A stretch of 37,673 bases of DNA from Pedobacter sp. UBA4863 (GTDB lineage Bacteria; Bacteroidota; Bacteroidia; Sphingobacteriales; Sphingobacteriaceae), in NCBI RefSeq assembly GCF_002399615.1, contig NZ_DHDZ01000045.1, positions 4,986-42,658 on the forward strand, read 5' to 3'. Position numbers and translations under genes: made by a program. Under the pieces are notes generated by a model that saw nothing but the letters and a program-made list of their open reading frames with translations, had not been told where the DNA came from and did no database searches. Positions 8,096 through 16,364 of the stretch are shown here, piece by piece (within the stretch, counting starts at the first letter, position 1; every line of letters begins with the position of its first letter).

Positions 8096-8511
8096 ACCAG
8101 AAAATTTTAGTGCTTTGCACAGGAAATAGTTGCAGAAGCCAAATTGCAGAAGGTTATTTACGCTATTTTGCTGGTAAAAAAGCAGCTGTTTACAGTGCAG
8201 GAGTGGAAACACACGGCGTAAATCCCAAAGCAATCGCCACAATGAAAGAAGATGGAATTGACATTTCAAATCATACATCAAACCACATTGACGAATACAG
8301 AAATATAGACTTTGACTTTGTTATTACCGTTTGCGACAACGCGAAAGAACGCTGTCCATTCTTTCCGACAAAAGCCCAAAAATTTCATTATAATTTTCCC
8401 GACCCAGCCAAAGCAACAGGAACAGACGAAGAAATTGCGGACGAATTTAGAAAAGTAAGACAGCAAATTAAAGATTATTGCGAAAAATTTGTTACCGAAA
8501 AAATCAACTAA
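8092..8511 (+). CDS. arsC: arsenate reductase, LMW-phosphatase fold, thioredoxin type
   Basis: A 139-aa enzyme that reduces arsenate to arsenite for export by Acr3. The P-loop CTGNSCR holds nucleophile Cys9 (with Cys14 and Arg15), and Cys81 and Cys88 in ITVCDNAKERC form the disulphide relay known from pI258 ArsC. This is the thioredoxin-coupled class rather than the glutaredoxin-coupled E. coli type. The DPAKATG motif near residue 105 supplies the general acid Asp. Last gene of the operon, overlapping acr3 by 4 bp. Confidence 0.93.
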   Translation: MNQKILVLCTGNSCRSQIAEGYLRYFAGKKAAVYSAGVETHGVNPKAIATMKEDGIDISNHTSNHIDEYRNIDFDFVITVCDNAKERCPFFPTKAQKFHYNFPDPAKATGTDEEIADEFRKVRQQIKDYCEKFVTEKIN

Positions 8512-8583
8512 ATTAATATCCAAAACTCCCATTAGAGGATGATAGCAGCAGTTAATTGCACCTCAAAAAAAGCTAAAAATAAC

Positions 8584-8624
8584 AAAGCACGAAACATGCT
8601 TACTTTAAAGTTGCTTCGTGCTTT
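8584..8624. terminator. hairpin downstream of arsC
   Basis: A 10-bp perfect stem (aaagcacgaa at 8584-8593, complement at 8615-8624) about 70 nt after the arsC stop. No strong T-run follows, so factor-independent termination is only possible. The 3' arm begins a 29-nt sequence repeated at 8916-8944. Confidence 0.4.
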
Positions 8625-8643
8625 GCAATAACAATTTTAAGAT
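8615..8643. repeat. 29-nt direct repeat, copy 1
   Basis: ttcgtgctttgcaataacaa plus nine more bases (tttaagat preceded by t) recurs identically at 8916-8944, next to the 3' end of the cysteine desulfurase gene. Both copies start in the 3' arm of a hairpin. Confidence 0.75.
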
Positions 8644-8818
8644 AACCACCCGTAGTGCATTATTGTCAAACATTCCTCCCCGTACTCCCTCCAAGAGGGG
8701 GACACATGGCGTATAACTATGCGATTTGCATATCTCTTTCTTGCAGGATTTATCCCGACTATTCGGGAGGGCAAGATTTAAAATAAATATACAAACATCT
8801 GTATATCAATTTTGCGCA

Positions 8819-8872
8819 CGTTGGTGTCCACGCCAACGGACTAAACATTCTTAACTTAATGAGATTGAGCGC
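8819..8872. repeat. palindromic repeat, right border of the ars region
   Basis: A 9-bp hairpin (cgttggtgt at 8819-8827 with acgccaacg at 8830-8838, one G-T pair) is followed by sequence aligned to the left-border repeat: 8832-8872 to 5289-5329 without gaps. Only half of the longer palindrome is kept here. Confidence 0.65.
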
Positions 8873-8884
8873 TAGCCAGTTTAT

Positions 8885-8925
8885 AAAGCACGAACCATTC
8901 TTAAAATAAGAATGGTTCGTGCTTT
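8885..8925. terminator. 19-bp perfect hairpin after the cysteine desulfurase gene
   Basis: Arms 8885-8903 and 8907-8925 are fully complementary around a 3-nt loop, 24 bp beyond the cysteine desulfurase stop. It is very stable and could stop transcription from either side, but the flanking T-runs are short. Confidence 0.55.
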
Positions 8926-8944
8926 GCAATAACAATTTTAAGAT
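8916..8944. repeat. 29-nt direct repeat, copy 2
   Basis: Identical to 8615-8643; ends four bases before the cysteine desulfurase stop codon. Confidence 0.75.
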
Positions 8945-8948
8945 CTGT

Positions 8949-10097
8949 TTAAGCTAGTGCATTTTGTTTCACTACCATCTTAATCTTTTCTAGGGTATAA
9001 TCTATTTCTTCTTTAGTAGTGTATTTACTAAACGAGAAACGTACCGCAGGGCGATTTGGATCTGCTTTGATACCATTTAACACATGCGAACCAATGTTAG
9101 AGCCCGATGAACAGGCACTGCCACCAGAAGCACAAATACCGTTGATATCTAAATTAAACAACAACATATCTGCCATTTCCATTTCTGGGAACGATACGTT
9201 CAATACAGTATATAAACTTTTATCGGCATCCGTTTCACCATTAAAGGTAATACCCGGTATTTCGGCTACCAACTGTGCCTTCATGTAATCTTTTAACTCT
9301 TGTACGTGTTTTTGATGCGCTTCCATTTCTGTATAGGCAATTTCTAAGGCTTTTGCCAAGCCCACAATACCGTAAACATTTTCGGTACCGCCACGCATAT
9401 TACGTTCTTGTGCACCACCATAAATCATTGGTGGTATTTTAATGCTATTGTTTACATACAAAAAACCTACGCCTTTTGGCCCGTGCAACTTGTGTGCGGC
9501 ACAAACCATAAAATGAGCTTTCAGTTTGCGCACATCGTGAACGTAATGTCCCATGGTTTGTACGGTATCTGCGTGATAAATAGCGTTGTACTTTTCACAT
9601 ATATGGCCCACTTTTTCCATATCGGTTAAAGTACCCAGTTCATTGTTGGCATGCATTAACGAAACAAAAGTACGATCGTTGTTTTGCAACAATTCTTCTA
9701 AGTGCGCATAATCAACGTTACCTTTTTCATCAATATTTACAAAGCTAAGTTTATCAATTACGCCATCTTTAAGCAACATATTTAGGGTATGTTCTACCGC
9801 ATGATGTTCTATTTTGGAGGTGATGGCATGTTTAATGCCATAGGCCGCGATACCGCAACGAATGGCAGTATTATCTGCCTCTGTACCACCCGAGGTAAAG
9901 AAAATTTCGGAAGGCGATGCGTTGAGCAAAGTGGCTACTGTTTTTCGTGCTTTCTCTACCAAAGTTCTTACTTCGCGGCCCAAAGCATGTATGGCCGATG
10001 GATTTCCGAAGTAATTTTGCATTACATTGGTCATCTCCGCCACTACGTCCGGGTCTAGCGGTGTAGTAGCGGCATTGTCTAAATAAACTCGTTTCAT
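8949..10097 (-). CDS. cysteine desulfurase, NifS/IscS class I
   Basis: A 382-aa PLP enzyme that removes sulphur from cysteine as a protein-bound persulphide for Fe-S clusters and tRNA thiolation. The fold-type I features are clear: YLDNAATTP at the N-terminus, IEHHAV with the PLP-stacking His, HADTVQ with the cofactor Asp, and the Schiff-base lysine Lys203 in CAAHKLHGPKG. The persulphide Cys329 lies in the long mobile loop ASGGSACSSGS, which places it in class I. It follows glmM by 33 bp on the same strand and may be cotranscribed. A 19-bp hairpin follows. Confidence 0.92.
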   Translation of the reverse strand: MKRVYLDNAATTPLDPDVVAEMTNVMQNYFGNPSAIHALGREVRTLVEKARKTVATLLNASPSEIFFTSGGTEADNTAIRCGIAAYGIKHAITSKIEHHAVEHTLNMLLKDGVIDKLSFVNIDEKGNVDYAHLEELLQNNDRTFVSLMHANNELGTLTDMEKVGHICEKYNAIYHADTVQTMGHYVHDVRKLKAHFMVCAAHKLHGPKGVGFLYVNNSIKIPPMIYGGAQERNMRGGTENVYGIVGLAKALEIAYTEMEAHQKHVQELKDYMKAQLVAEIPGITFNGETDADKSLYTVLNVSFPEMEMADMLLFNLDINGICASGGSACSSGSNIGSHVLNGIKADPNRPAVRFSFSKYTTKEEIDYTLEKIKMVVKQNALA

Positions 10098-10130
10098 TTT
10101 TATAAGTTGTGTTAGTTAGTTTCTTAGCAT

Positions 10131-11519
10131 TTAGCTTATTTTCAATATCTCCTTAATATCGGAGATAATTTTCTGCGCTAAATTTTCGGCAGTGGTTTCA
10201 TTCTCAGCTTCGCTATAAATACGGATAATAGGTTCGGTATTTGACCTGCGCAAATGTACCCATTCTTTATCAAATTCGATTTTTAGGCCATCTATAGTAC
10301 TATACGGCTGTTTTTTATATTTTTCTTCTACCTTCTGTAATAAAGCGTCTATGTCCATCTCTGGGGTTAGGGTAATCTTATTTTTTGAGATATGATAAGA
10401 TGGATAACTTGCCCTTAATACCGAAATAGGTTTGCCAAATTTTGCCAAATGCGATAAAAACAAAGCAATACCCACCAAAGCATCTCTGCCGTAATGCGAT
10501 TCAGGATAGATGATACCGCCATTACCCTCGCCACCAATAATGGCATTGGTAGCTTTCATTTGGTTCACTACGTTTACCTCTCCTACCGCTGCAGCAGTGT
10601 ATTGCATTCCTGCCTGCGCTGTAACGTCTCTTAATGCCCTTGTAGAAGAAAGGTTAGAAACCGTATTACCTGGTGTATTTTTCAACACATAATCGGCAAC
10701 GGCTACCAGCGTATATTCTTCGCCAAACATAGTACCATCTTCGTTCACTAATGCCAACCTGTCAACATCTGGATCTACTACAATGCCTAAATCAGCTTTT
10801 TTTTGCTGTACTACCTTCGCAATTTCTGTTAGGTTTTCTGGCAATGGTTCTGGGTTATGCGGAAATTGTCCGTTTGGTTCGCAATAAAGCTCATAAACAG
10901 TTTCAACGCCCAAGGCTTTCAGCAAAGGCGGTAAAAAAATCCCTCCCGTAGAATTTACACAGTCTATGGCCACTTTAAAATTAGCCTTTTTAATGGCAGC
11001 CACATCTACCAAGGGCAGTGCTAAAATAGCATCAATATGTTTTTGTATATAAGTATCGTCTTTTCTTACTTGTCCAAGTTCATCTACCTCCACAAAGCTA
11101 AAATCCGAGTTTTCGGCAATTTCTAACACTTCTTTCCCATCAGCATCACTAATAAATTCGCCTTTGGCATTCAAAAGTTTTAAGGCATTCCATTGTTTTG
11201 GATTATGGCTAGCGGTTAAAATAATTCCTCCCGCAGCTTTTTCTAAGGGTACGGCAATTTCAACAGTTGGTGTGGTAGATAGGCCAAGATCAATTACTTC
11301 GATACCTAAGCCCTGCAAAGTACCCACCACCAAATTATTTACCATTTCGCCCGAAATACGAGCATCGCGTCCTATTACAATTCTTTTATTAGCTGCTTTG
11401 CTGATTACCCACGAGCCAAAAGCAGCAGTAAATTTTACAACATCAATTGGGGTTAAACCATCGCCAGCCTTGCCGCCAATAGTACCCCTAATTCCAGAGA
11501 TAGATTTAATTAAAGTCAA
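10131..11519 (-). CDS. glmM: phosphoglucosamine mutase
   Basis: A 462-aa alpha-D-phosphohexomutase, most likely converting glucosamine-6-P to glucosamine-1-P for UDP-GlcNAc, hence peptidoglycan and LPS. The phosphoserine loop TASHNPKQW has Ser104, the Mg loop is DPDVDR (Asp249, 251, 253), the sugar loop is GEGNGG, and the phosphate-binding loop is RRSNTEPIIR. The start is TTG (11517-11519): the family-like beginning MTLIKSISGIRGT fits and no ATG is in frame upstream. Phosphomannomutase activity cannot be excluded from sequence alone. Confidence 0.88.
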   Translation of the reverse strand: MTLIKSISGIRGTIGGKAGDGLTPIDVVKFTAAFGSWVISKAANKRIVIGRDARISGEMVNNLVVGTLQGLGIEVIDLGLSTTPTVEIAVPLEKAAGGIILTASHNPKQWNALKLLNAKGEFISDADGKEVLEIAENSDFSFVEVDELGQVRKDDTYIQKHIDAILALPLVDVAAIKKANFKVAIDCVNSTGGIFLPPLLKALGVETVYELYCEPNGQFPHNPEPLPENLTEIAKVVQQKKADLGIVVDPDVDRLALVNEDGTMFGEEYTLVAVADYVLKNTPGNTVSNLSSTRALRDVTAQAGMQYTAAAVGEVNVVNQMKATNAIIGGEGNGGIIYPESHYGRDALVGIALFLSHLAKFGKPISVLRASYPSYHISKNKITLTPEMDIDALLQKVEEKYKKQPYSTIDGLKIEFDKEWVHLRRSNTEPIIRIYSEAENETTAENLAQKIISDIKEILKIS

Positions 11520-11916
11520 GTCGTTTGTTTTTTGTTCAAAATTAAGAAAATTTAGAGCCTGTTTAAATTTATGTTGTAAAAATGTTTATCGCTTATTTTT
11601 GAGCGAAACGAGGCGTGTTTTTGAAGAGATAGCAGTGCTTCTACCTCAAAAAAACACAACAAAGTTGCAGCCGAAAAGAAGCATAAACAAATTATTAGAT
11701 AAATTTTAAACAGGCTCTAAACTTCCTTATACTTTTATCCCTTTAACATCTGTGTATCTGTGGCTAAATTTTCCAAATGCACAACGGGCAAACATTAGCA
11801 TTTACTAAGCCTAGACTACATTTCTAGAAACATGAAAACCTACAGCATCTACTACTTTGTGATATATTTAGGTTTTTTGGCTTAAAATTAGTGTTAAAAG
11901 GCTTAAAATACTATTT
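11520..11916. other. glmM-purN divergent intergenic region
   Basis: Just under 400 bp between the divergent glmM and purN genes. It contains a 171-bp foldback element at 11551-11721; the remaining sequence shows no gene or clear promoter box. Confidence 0.6.
11551..11721. mobile_element. MITE-like foldback element
   Basis: Terminal inverted repeats of 21-22 nt (11551-11571 and 11700-11721, core tttagagcctgtttaaa) differ by a single base insertion. The interior also folds back in part: gtgttttt pairs with aaaaacac, and tgtttat with ataaaca. No transposase or convincing frame is present. Size, TIRs and inner symmetry fit a non-autonomous transposable element. No target-site duplication can be assigned with confidence. 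Confidence 0.6.
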
Positions 11917-12516
11917 TTGAAAAAAACGCATAACCCAGTGAAAAAACGTATCGCCATTTTTGCTTCAGGATCAGGATCGAATGCTCAAAAAATAATGGAG
12001 CATTTTAAACGTAATACAGAGACAGAGGTTGCCCTAGTGTTAACCAACAACCCAGAATCTTACGTACTACAAAGGGCCGACAGCTTTGAAATACCATCCC
12101 ATATTTTTGACAGGCACGAATTTTATCAAACTGACGATGTTTTAGACTTGCTAAAAAACCTAGACATAGATTTGATCGTTTTGGCAGGTTTTCTTTGGCT
12201 CATCCCTCAAAACCTCTTAAAAGAATATCCTGGCAGGATTATTAACATACACCCTGCCCTACTACCTAAATACGGCGGCAAAGGCATGTATGGCGACCGC
12301 GTACATAAAGCAGTTATGGCAGCCAATGAGACCGAGGGCGGTATTACCATACATTATGTAAACGAGCATTATGACGAAGGTGAGTTCATTTACCAAGCGA
12401 AGTACCGTATTGAAAAAGACGACAATTTAGAGATGGTGAAGTTTAAGGGGCAGCAATTGGAGCATTTGCATTATCCAAGAATTGTGGAAACCTTAGTGAA
12501 AAAGATTAAAAAGTAG
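11917..12516 (+). CDS. purN: phosphoribosylglycinamide formyltransferase
   Basis: A 199-aa (or 192-aa) GAR transformylase that uses 10-formyl-THF in the third step of purine synthesis. The phosphate-binding SGSGSN motif lies near the N-terminus. INIHPALLP carries the catalytic Asn and His, and the HYDEGEFI segment the catalytic Asp. No ATG is in frame before the fold: the candidates are TTG at 11917 and GTG at 11938, and the latter gives MKKRIAIFASGSGSN, the more typical family start. It is followed by purH on the same strand, which has its own promoter. Confidence 0.9.
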   Translation: MKKTHNPVKKRIAIFASGSGSNAQKIMEHFKRNTETEVALVLTNNPESYVLQRADSFEIPSHIFDRHEFYQTDDVLDLLKNLDIDLIVLAGFLWLIPQNLLKEYPGRIINIHPALLPKYGGKGMYGDRVHKAVMAANETEGGITIHYVNEHYDEGEFIYQAKYRIEKDDNLEMVKFKGQQLEHLHYPRIVETLVKKIKK

Positions 12517-12642
12517 TTGATTGCCGTTTCAACTTTACAGACTTGCGGCCTACTATTTAAACTCACAAATACATCCTTTATGAAAGAATTTTAAACAAGG
12601 AGCAAAGCTATTGTGATTTTTTTATTTATATCCTGATTAGCA

Positions 12643-12673
12643 TTGTGAAATCATGATGGTTTTCATACCTTTG
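12643..12673 (+). promoter_or_regulatory. purH promoter (-33 TTG, -7 TACCTTTG)
   Basis: TACCTTTG (12666-12673) matches TAnnTTTG, and TTG at 12643-12645 is centred about 26 nt upstream, the spacing known for the Bacteroidota housekeeping sigma factor. The purH ATG follows 23 nt later. Confidence 0.6.
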
Positions 12674-12696
12674 CGGCTCAAAACAATACCCTCAAA

Positions 12697-14223
12697 ATGA
12701 GCCAATCAGTAAAGATCAAAAACGCCTTAATTTCAGTTTATTATAAAGATGGTTTAGCGCCATTAGTAGAGTACCTTGGCAAGCAAGGTGTAACCTTATT
12801 TTCTACCGGTGGAACCGAGCAGTTCATCAAAGACTTAAACGTTCCGGTTACTGCTGTAGAAGACTTAACTAGCTATCCTTCTATTTTAGGTGGACGGGTA
12901 AAAACCTTGCATCCAAAAGTTTTTGGCGGCATTTTAAACCGCAGAAATTTAGCTGGCGACCAAGAGCAAATTGCTCAGTACGAAATCCCTGAAATTGATT
13001 TAGTAATTGTAGATCTTTACCCTTTTGAGGAAACGGTAAAAGGTGGCGGTACCGACGAAGAAATTATTGAGAAGATTGATATTGGTGGCATCTCTTTAAT
13101 TAGAGCAGCCGCTAAAAACTTCAACGATGTGGTAATCATTGCATCAAAAGACGATTATTCGACTTTATTAGCACAACTGCAAGAGCAAGATGGTACCACT
13201 ACTTTGGCACAACGCAAGGCTTTCGCTAAAAAAGCTTTCCATACTTCTTCTCATTATGACACGGCGATCTTCAATTATTTTAACAACGAAGAGCCATTAA
13301 ACGTATTCAAAGAAAGTATTGCAAGTGCACAAACTTTACGTTACGGCGAAAACCCTCACCAAAAAGGAACCTTCTACGGTAATTTAGAGGAGATGTTTAC
13401 TAAATTGAACGGAAAAGAGTTAAGCTACAACAACTTGGTTGACGTAGATGCTGCCGTAAGTTTAATTGATGAGTTCGAAGAGCCAACTTTCGCTATTTTG
13501 AAACATACTAACGCTTGTGGTGTAGCTTCTAGAAGCACCGTTAAACAAGCTTGGATTGATGCTTTGGCTTGTGATCCGGTTTCTGCTTTTGGTGGTGTTT
13601 TAATTACCAACAGAGAAGTTGATTTAGCAACTGCCGAAGAAATCAACAACTTATTTTTTGAGGTTTTAATTGCGCCTAGCTACGAACAAGCTGCTGTAGA
13701 TTTGTTTAAAACAAAGAAAAACCGTGTAATTTTAAAACGCAACTATGTTGAATTGAACAAAAAACAATTCAAAACTTTATTAAACGGCGTAATTGAGCAA
13801 GACAAAGATTTAATTATTGAAGGCCCGGAGCAAATGACTACCGTTACGGAGAAAGCACCAACCGCTCAAGAATTAAAAGATTTGCATTTTGCTAATAAAA
13901 TTGTAAAACACACAAAATCTAACACCATTGTTTTGGTGAAGGACGATGTTTTAATTGCAAGCGGCGTTGGTCAAACTTCTAGAGTTGATGCCTTGAGACA
14001 AGCAATTGAAAAAGCGGCTTCTTTTGGTTTCAGCGTAAAAGGTGCTGCGATGGCTTCTGATGCTTTTTTCCCTTTCCCTGATTGTGTGGAGATTGCTGCT
14101 GACTCTGGCATTACTGCGGTATTGCAACCTGGTGGCTCTATTAAAGATGCTGATTCGATAGCTAAAGCTAACGAAAAAGGTATTTCCATGGTAACTACTG
14201 GCGTAAGACACTTTAAGCACTAA
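12697..14223 (+). CDS. purH: bifunctional AICAR formyltransferase / IMP cyclohydrolase
   Basis: A 508-aa enzyme for the last two steps of IMP synthesis. The N-terminal MGS-like cyclohydrolase domain (about 1-150) shows STGGT and the GGRVKTLHPK motif. The C-terminal transformylase domain begins around LRYGENPHQ and holds the catalytic Lys269-His270 in KHTNACGVA and the late AMASDAFFPFPD segment. Length is normal. It has its own promoter and is closed by a strong terminator hairpin; mreB begins about 200 bp on. Confidence 0.95.
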   Translation: MSQSVKIKNALISVYYKDGLAPLVEYLGKQGVTLFSTGGTEQFIKDLNVPVTAVEDLTSYPSILGGRVKTLHPKVFGGILNRRNLAGDQEQIAQYEIPEIDLVIVDLYPFEETVKGGGTDEEIIEKIDIGGISLIRAAAKNFNDVVIIASKDDYSTLLAQLQEQDGTTTLAQRKAFAKKAFHTSSHYDTAIFNYFNNEEPLNVFKESIASAQTLRYGENPHQKGTFYGNLEEMFTKLNGKELSYNNLVDVDAAVSLIDEFEEPTFAILKHTNACGVASRSTVKQAWIDALACDPVSAFGGVLITNREVDLATAEEINNLFFEVLIAPSYEQAAVDLFKTKKNRVILKRNYVELNKKQFKTLLNGVIEQDKDLIIEGPEQMTTVTEKAPTAQELKDLHFANKIVKHTKSNTIVLVKDDVLIASGVGQTSRVDALRQAIEKAASFGFSVKGAAMASDAFFPFPDCVEIAADSGITAVLQPGGSIKDADSIAKANEKGISMVTTGVRHFKH

Positions 14224-14229
14224 GCACCT

Positions 14230-14252
14230 AAATCCCCTAAAGGGGATTTTTA
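14230..14252 (+). terminator. purH terminator, part of a dispersed repeat
   Basis: aaatcccc-taaa-ggggattt followed by TTT. The same core (cctaaatcccctaaagggga) recurs after rodA at 20095, and an inverted relative lies at 14279-14305, so terminators here appear to be built from a dispersed palindromic repeat. Confidence 0.7.
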
Positions 14253-14390
14253 TAGCCCTTGCCCCAATTTATTTTAACTAAAGTCCCCTTTAGGGAATTT
14301 AAGGGTAAAAGCATTACTGGTTTTGATTTTCAAAGAGAAAAAAGAAACATAATATAATAATTTGTCTAATTTTACATTTAGGATATTAGA

Positions 14391-14398
14391 TACATTTG
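14391..14398 (+). promoter_or_regulatory. putative mreB -7 box (TACATTTG)
   Basis: Matches TAnnTTTG, 28 nt before the mreB ATG. No well-spaced -33 TTG is visible; the nearest TTTG lies about 6 nt too far upstream. Confidence 0.4.
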
Positions 14399-14426
14399 TT
14401 AATACATACAATAACATACCTTTTAC

Positions 14427-15449
14427 ATGGGATTATTTAACTGGTTTACGCAAGAAGTAGCCATTGACCTTGGAACTGCTAACACCTTAATTATACATAA
14501 TGATAAAGTTGTGGTTGATGAGCCTTCTATTGTGGCTTTCGACAGACAAACGAATAAAATTATAGCCATTGGCAAGCAAGCTATGCAAATGGAAGGCAAG
14601 ACCCACGATAATATTAGAACCGTTAGACCTTTGAAAGATGGTGTAATAGCAGACTTTAATGCTGCTGAAGCCATGATCAAAGGAATGATCCGTATGCTGA
14701 ACGGTGGCAAAGGTTGGATGTTCCCTTCGCTGAGAATGGTCATCTGTATTCCATCTGGTATTACCGAGGTAGAGAAACGTGCGGTTAGAGATAGTGCCGA
14801 AATTGCTGGCGCAAAAGAGGTTTACTTAATTCACGAACCAATGGCTGCCGCTGTAGGTATTGGTATCGACGTGGAAGAACCAATGGGTAACATGATCATT
14901 GATATTGGTGGTGGTACTACTGAAATTGCAGTTATTGCACTTTCGGGAATTGTTTGCGACCAATCTATCCGTGTGGCGGGCGACAACTTCGACTCGGATA
15001 TCGTGAACTACATCCGTCGTCAGCATAACATTATGATTGGCGACCGTACAGCAGAGAAAATTAAGATTGAAGTTGGTGCTGCATTGCCAGAATTGAATGA
15101 TCCACCTGCAGATTTTGCGGTTCAAGGTAGAGATTTAATGACTGGTGTGCCAAAGCAAATTACGGTTTCTTATACTGAAATTGCACACTGCTTAGACAAA
15201 TCGATCTCTAAAATTGAAGAAGCAATTTTGAAAGCCTTGGAAATTACTCCACCAGAGCTCTCTGCGGACATTTACCAAACTGGTATTTATTTAACCGGTG
15301 GTGGAGCTTTGCTAAGAGGCTTGGATAAACGTGTGGCTGCAAAAACTAAATTGCCTGTTCACGTTGCCGAAGATCCGCTACGTGCGGTAGTACGAGGCAC
15401 TGGCATTGCCCTGAAAAATATTGGAAATTATAAATTCTTAATGCAATAA
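14427..15449 (+). CDS. mreB: rod-shape actin homologue MreB
   Basis: A 340-aa actin-fold ATPase forming membrane-associated filaments that position the elongation machinery. The phosphate-1 motif DLGTANT is at 14-20, phosphate-2 DIGGGTTE at 159-166, and the adenosine motif LTGGGALLRGL near 290. The N-terminal MGLFNWF stretch is a typical membrane-anchoring amphipathic start. First gene of mreBCD-mrdA-rodA. Unlike the later genes, which overlap, it is separated from mreC by 75 bp holding a long hairpin. Confidence 0.95.
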   Translation: MGLFNWFTQEVAIDLGTANTLIIHNDKVVVDEPSIVAFDRQTNKIIAIGKQAMQMEGKTHDNIRTVRPLKDGVIADFNAAEAMIKGMIRMLNGGKGWMFPSLRMVICIPSGITEVEKRAVRDSAEIAGAKEVYLIHEPMAAAVGIGIDVEEPMGNMIIDIGGGTTEIAVIALSGIVCDQSIRVAGDNFDSDIVNYIRRQHNIMIGDRTAEKIKIEVGAALPELNDPPADFAVQGRDLMTGVPKQITVSYTEIAHCLDKSISKIEEAILKALEITPPELSADIYQTGIYLTGGGALLRGLDKRVAAKTKLPVHVAEDPLRAVVRGTGIALKNIGNYKFLMQ

Positions 15450-15454
15450 TTCGA

Positions 15455-15513
15455 GTTATAAGTTGTAAGTTATAAGTTTTAAGTCTTGTAACTTACAACG
15501 TATAACTTATAAC
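15455..15513 (+). terminator. long imperfect hairpin between mreB and mreC
   Basis: The left arm 15455-15476 pairs with 15485-15513: outer gttataagtt with aacttataac (10 bp), then gtaagttataag with cttgtaacttac (one mismatch), with a 7-nt bulge on the 3' side. No T-run follows. It fills the gap between the genes and may be a partial terminator or mRNA-stability element. Confidence 0.5.
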
Positions 15514-15524
15514 CTAATACCTAA

Positions 15525-16364
15525 ATGCGTAACCTTTGGATTTTTCTTAGCAGATACAACGCATTTTTCTTCTTTATCATCTTTTTTACTGTTGGCCTAG
15601 TTTTAACGATTAGAAATAACGCTTACCAACGTAGCGTTACTTTTAGTTCTACCAACGAAATTGTAGGCACCGCCTATAAACGCTTAAACGTAATTAAGCG
15701 CTACCTAAACCTTACCCAAGTAAACGATAGCTTGGCTGCCGAAAACGCCCAACTTAAAACTCAGTTACTGGCCATTGCTAGTATTGATAGTGCGCAAATT
15801 AGCACCGTAAAAGATACCGTTAACCACCAACAATATGCTTTAATTGCAGCCAAGGTAATTAAAAACTCTATTGCTTTAACCAACAACATCATTACCATTA
15901 ACAAAGGCGGCAAAGATGGCATTGCAAAAGATATGGCGGTAATATCTCCAATTAAAGGAGTTGTGGGCTTTGTACAAAATGTTTCTGAAAACTTTGCCAC
16001 CATACGGCCATTGCTAAACCAAGAAACAGCCATTAGTGTAGTACTTAAAAAAGACAACGCTTTTGGTAGTTTAGTTTGGGGGGATGATAATTTCGATTAT
16101 CGTAAGGCCTATGTCAAAGAAATTCCAAATCATTACAAGGTTAAAGTTGGCGATACTATTATTACCTCAGGTTCTGGTGGTTTTCCGAGAGGAATTGAAG
16201 TAGGCAAGGTAACCAACACACGCGTAAGTACGGGAGATAGCTTTATGACGTTAGAAATTGCTTTGTTCAACAATTTTAGCACCTTGCAATTTGTATATAT
16301 CGTTAAGGATAAATTTGCCGAAGAAGTAAAATCTTTACAGCCAGAAATAAAAAATGAACGGTAG
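15525..16364 (+). CDS. mreC: rod-shape-determining protein MreC
   Basis: A 279-aa bitopic inner-membrane protein. A short cytoplasmic start is followed by one hydrophobic helix (about 12-30), a coiled-coil stretch (about 55-80, NDSLAAENAQLKTQLL), then the beta-rich periplasmic domain with GKDGI, SPIKGVVGFV and TSGSGGFPRGIEVGKV motifs typical of MreC. It scaffolds PBP2-RodA to MreB/MreD. The next gene overlaps its end by 11 bp. Confidence 0.92.
   Translation: MRNLWIFLSRYNAFFFFIIFFTVGLVLTIRNNAYQRSVTFSSTNEIVGTAYKRLNVIKRYLNLTQVNDSLAAENAQLKTQLLAIASIDSAQISTVKDTVNHQQYALIAAKVIKNSIALTNNIITINKGGKDGIAKDMAVISPIKGVVGFVQNVSENFATIRPLLNQETAISVVLKKDNAFGSLVWGDDNFDYRKAYVKEIPNHYKVKVGDTIITSGSGGFPRGIEVGKVTNTRVSTGDSFMTLEIALFNNFSTLQFVYIVKDKFAEEVKSLQPEIKNER

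Larger units (their letters stand above)
8512..8948. other. repeat-rich intergenic region after arsC, no gene seen
   Basis: About 440 bp with two hairpins sharing a 29-nt direct repeat, a copy of the ars-border repeat (8819-8872), and two small hairpins (ccctccaagaggggg near 8690; tcccgactattcggga near 8753). No coding frame is convincing. It looks like accumulated repeat and insertion debris. Confidence 0.6.

Noticed and set aside
11164..11709. 181-aa plus-strand frame
   Set aside because: Most of it is the antisense shadow of glmM and the rest crosses the foldback element.
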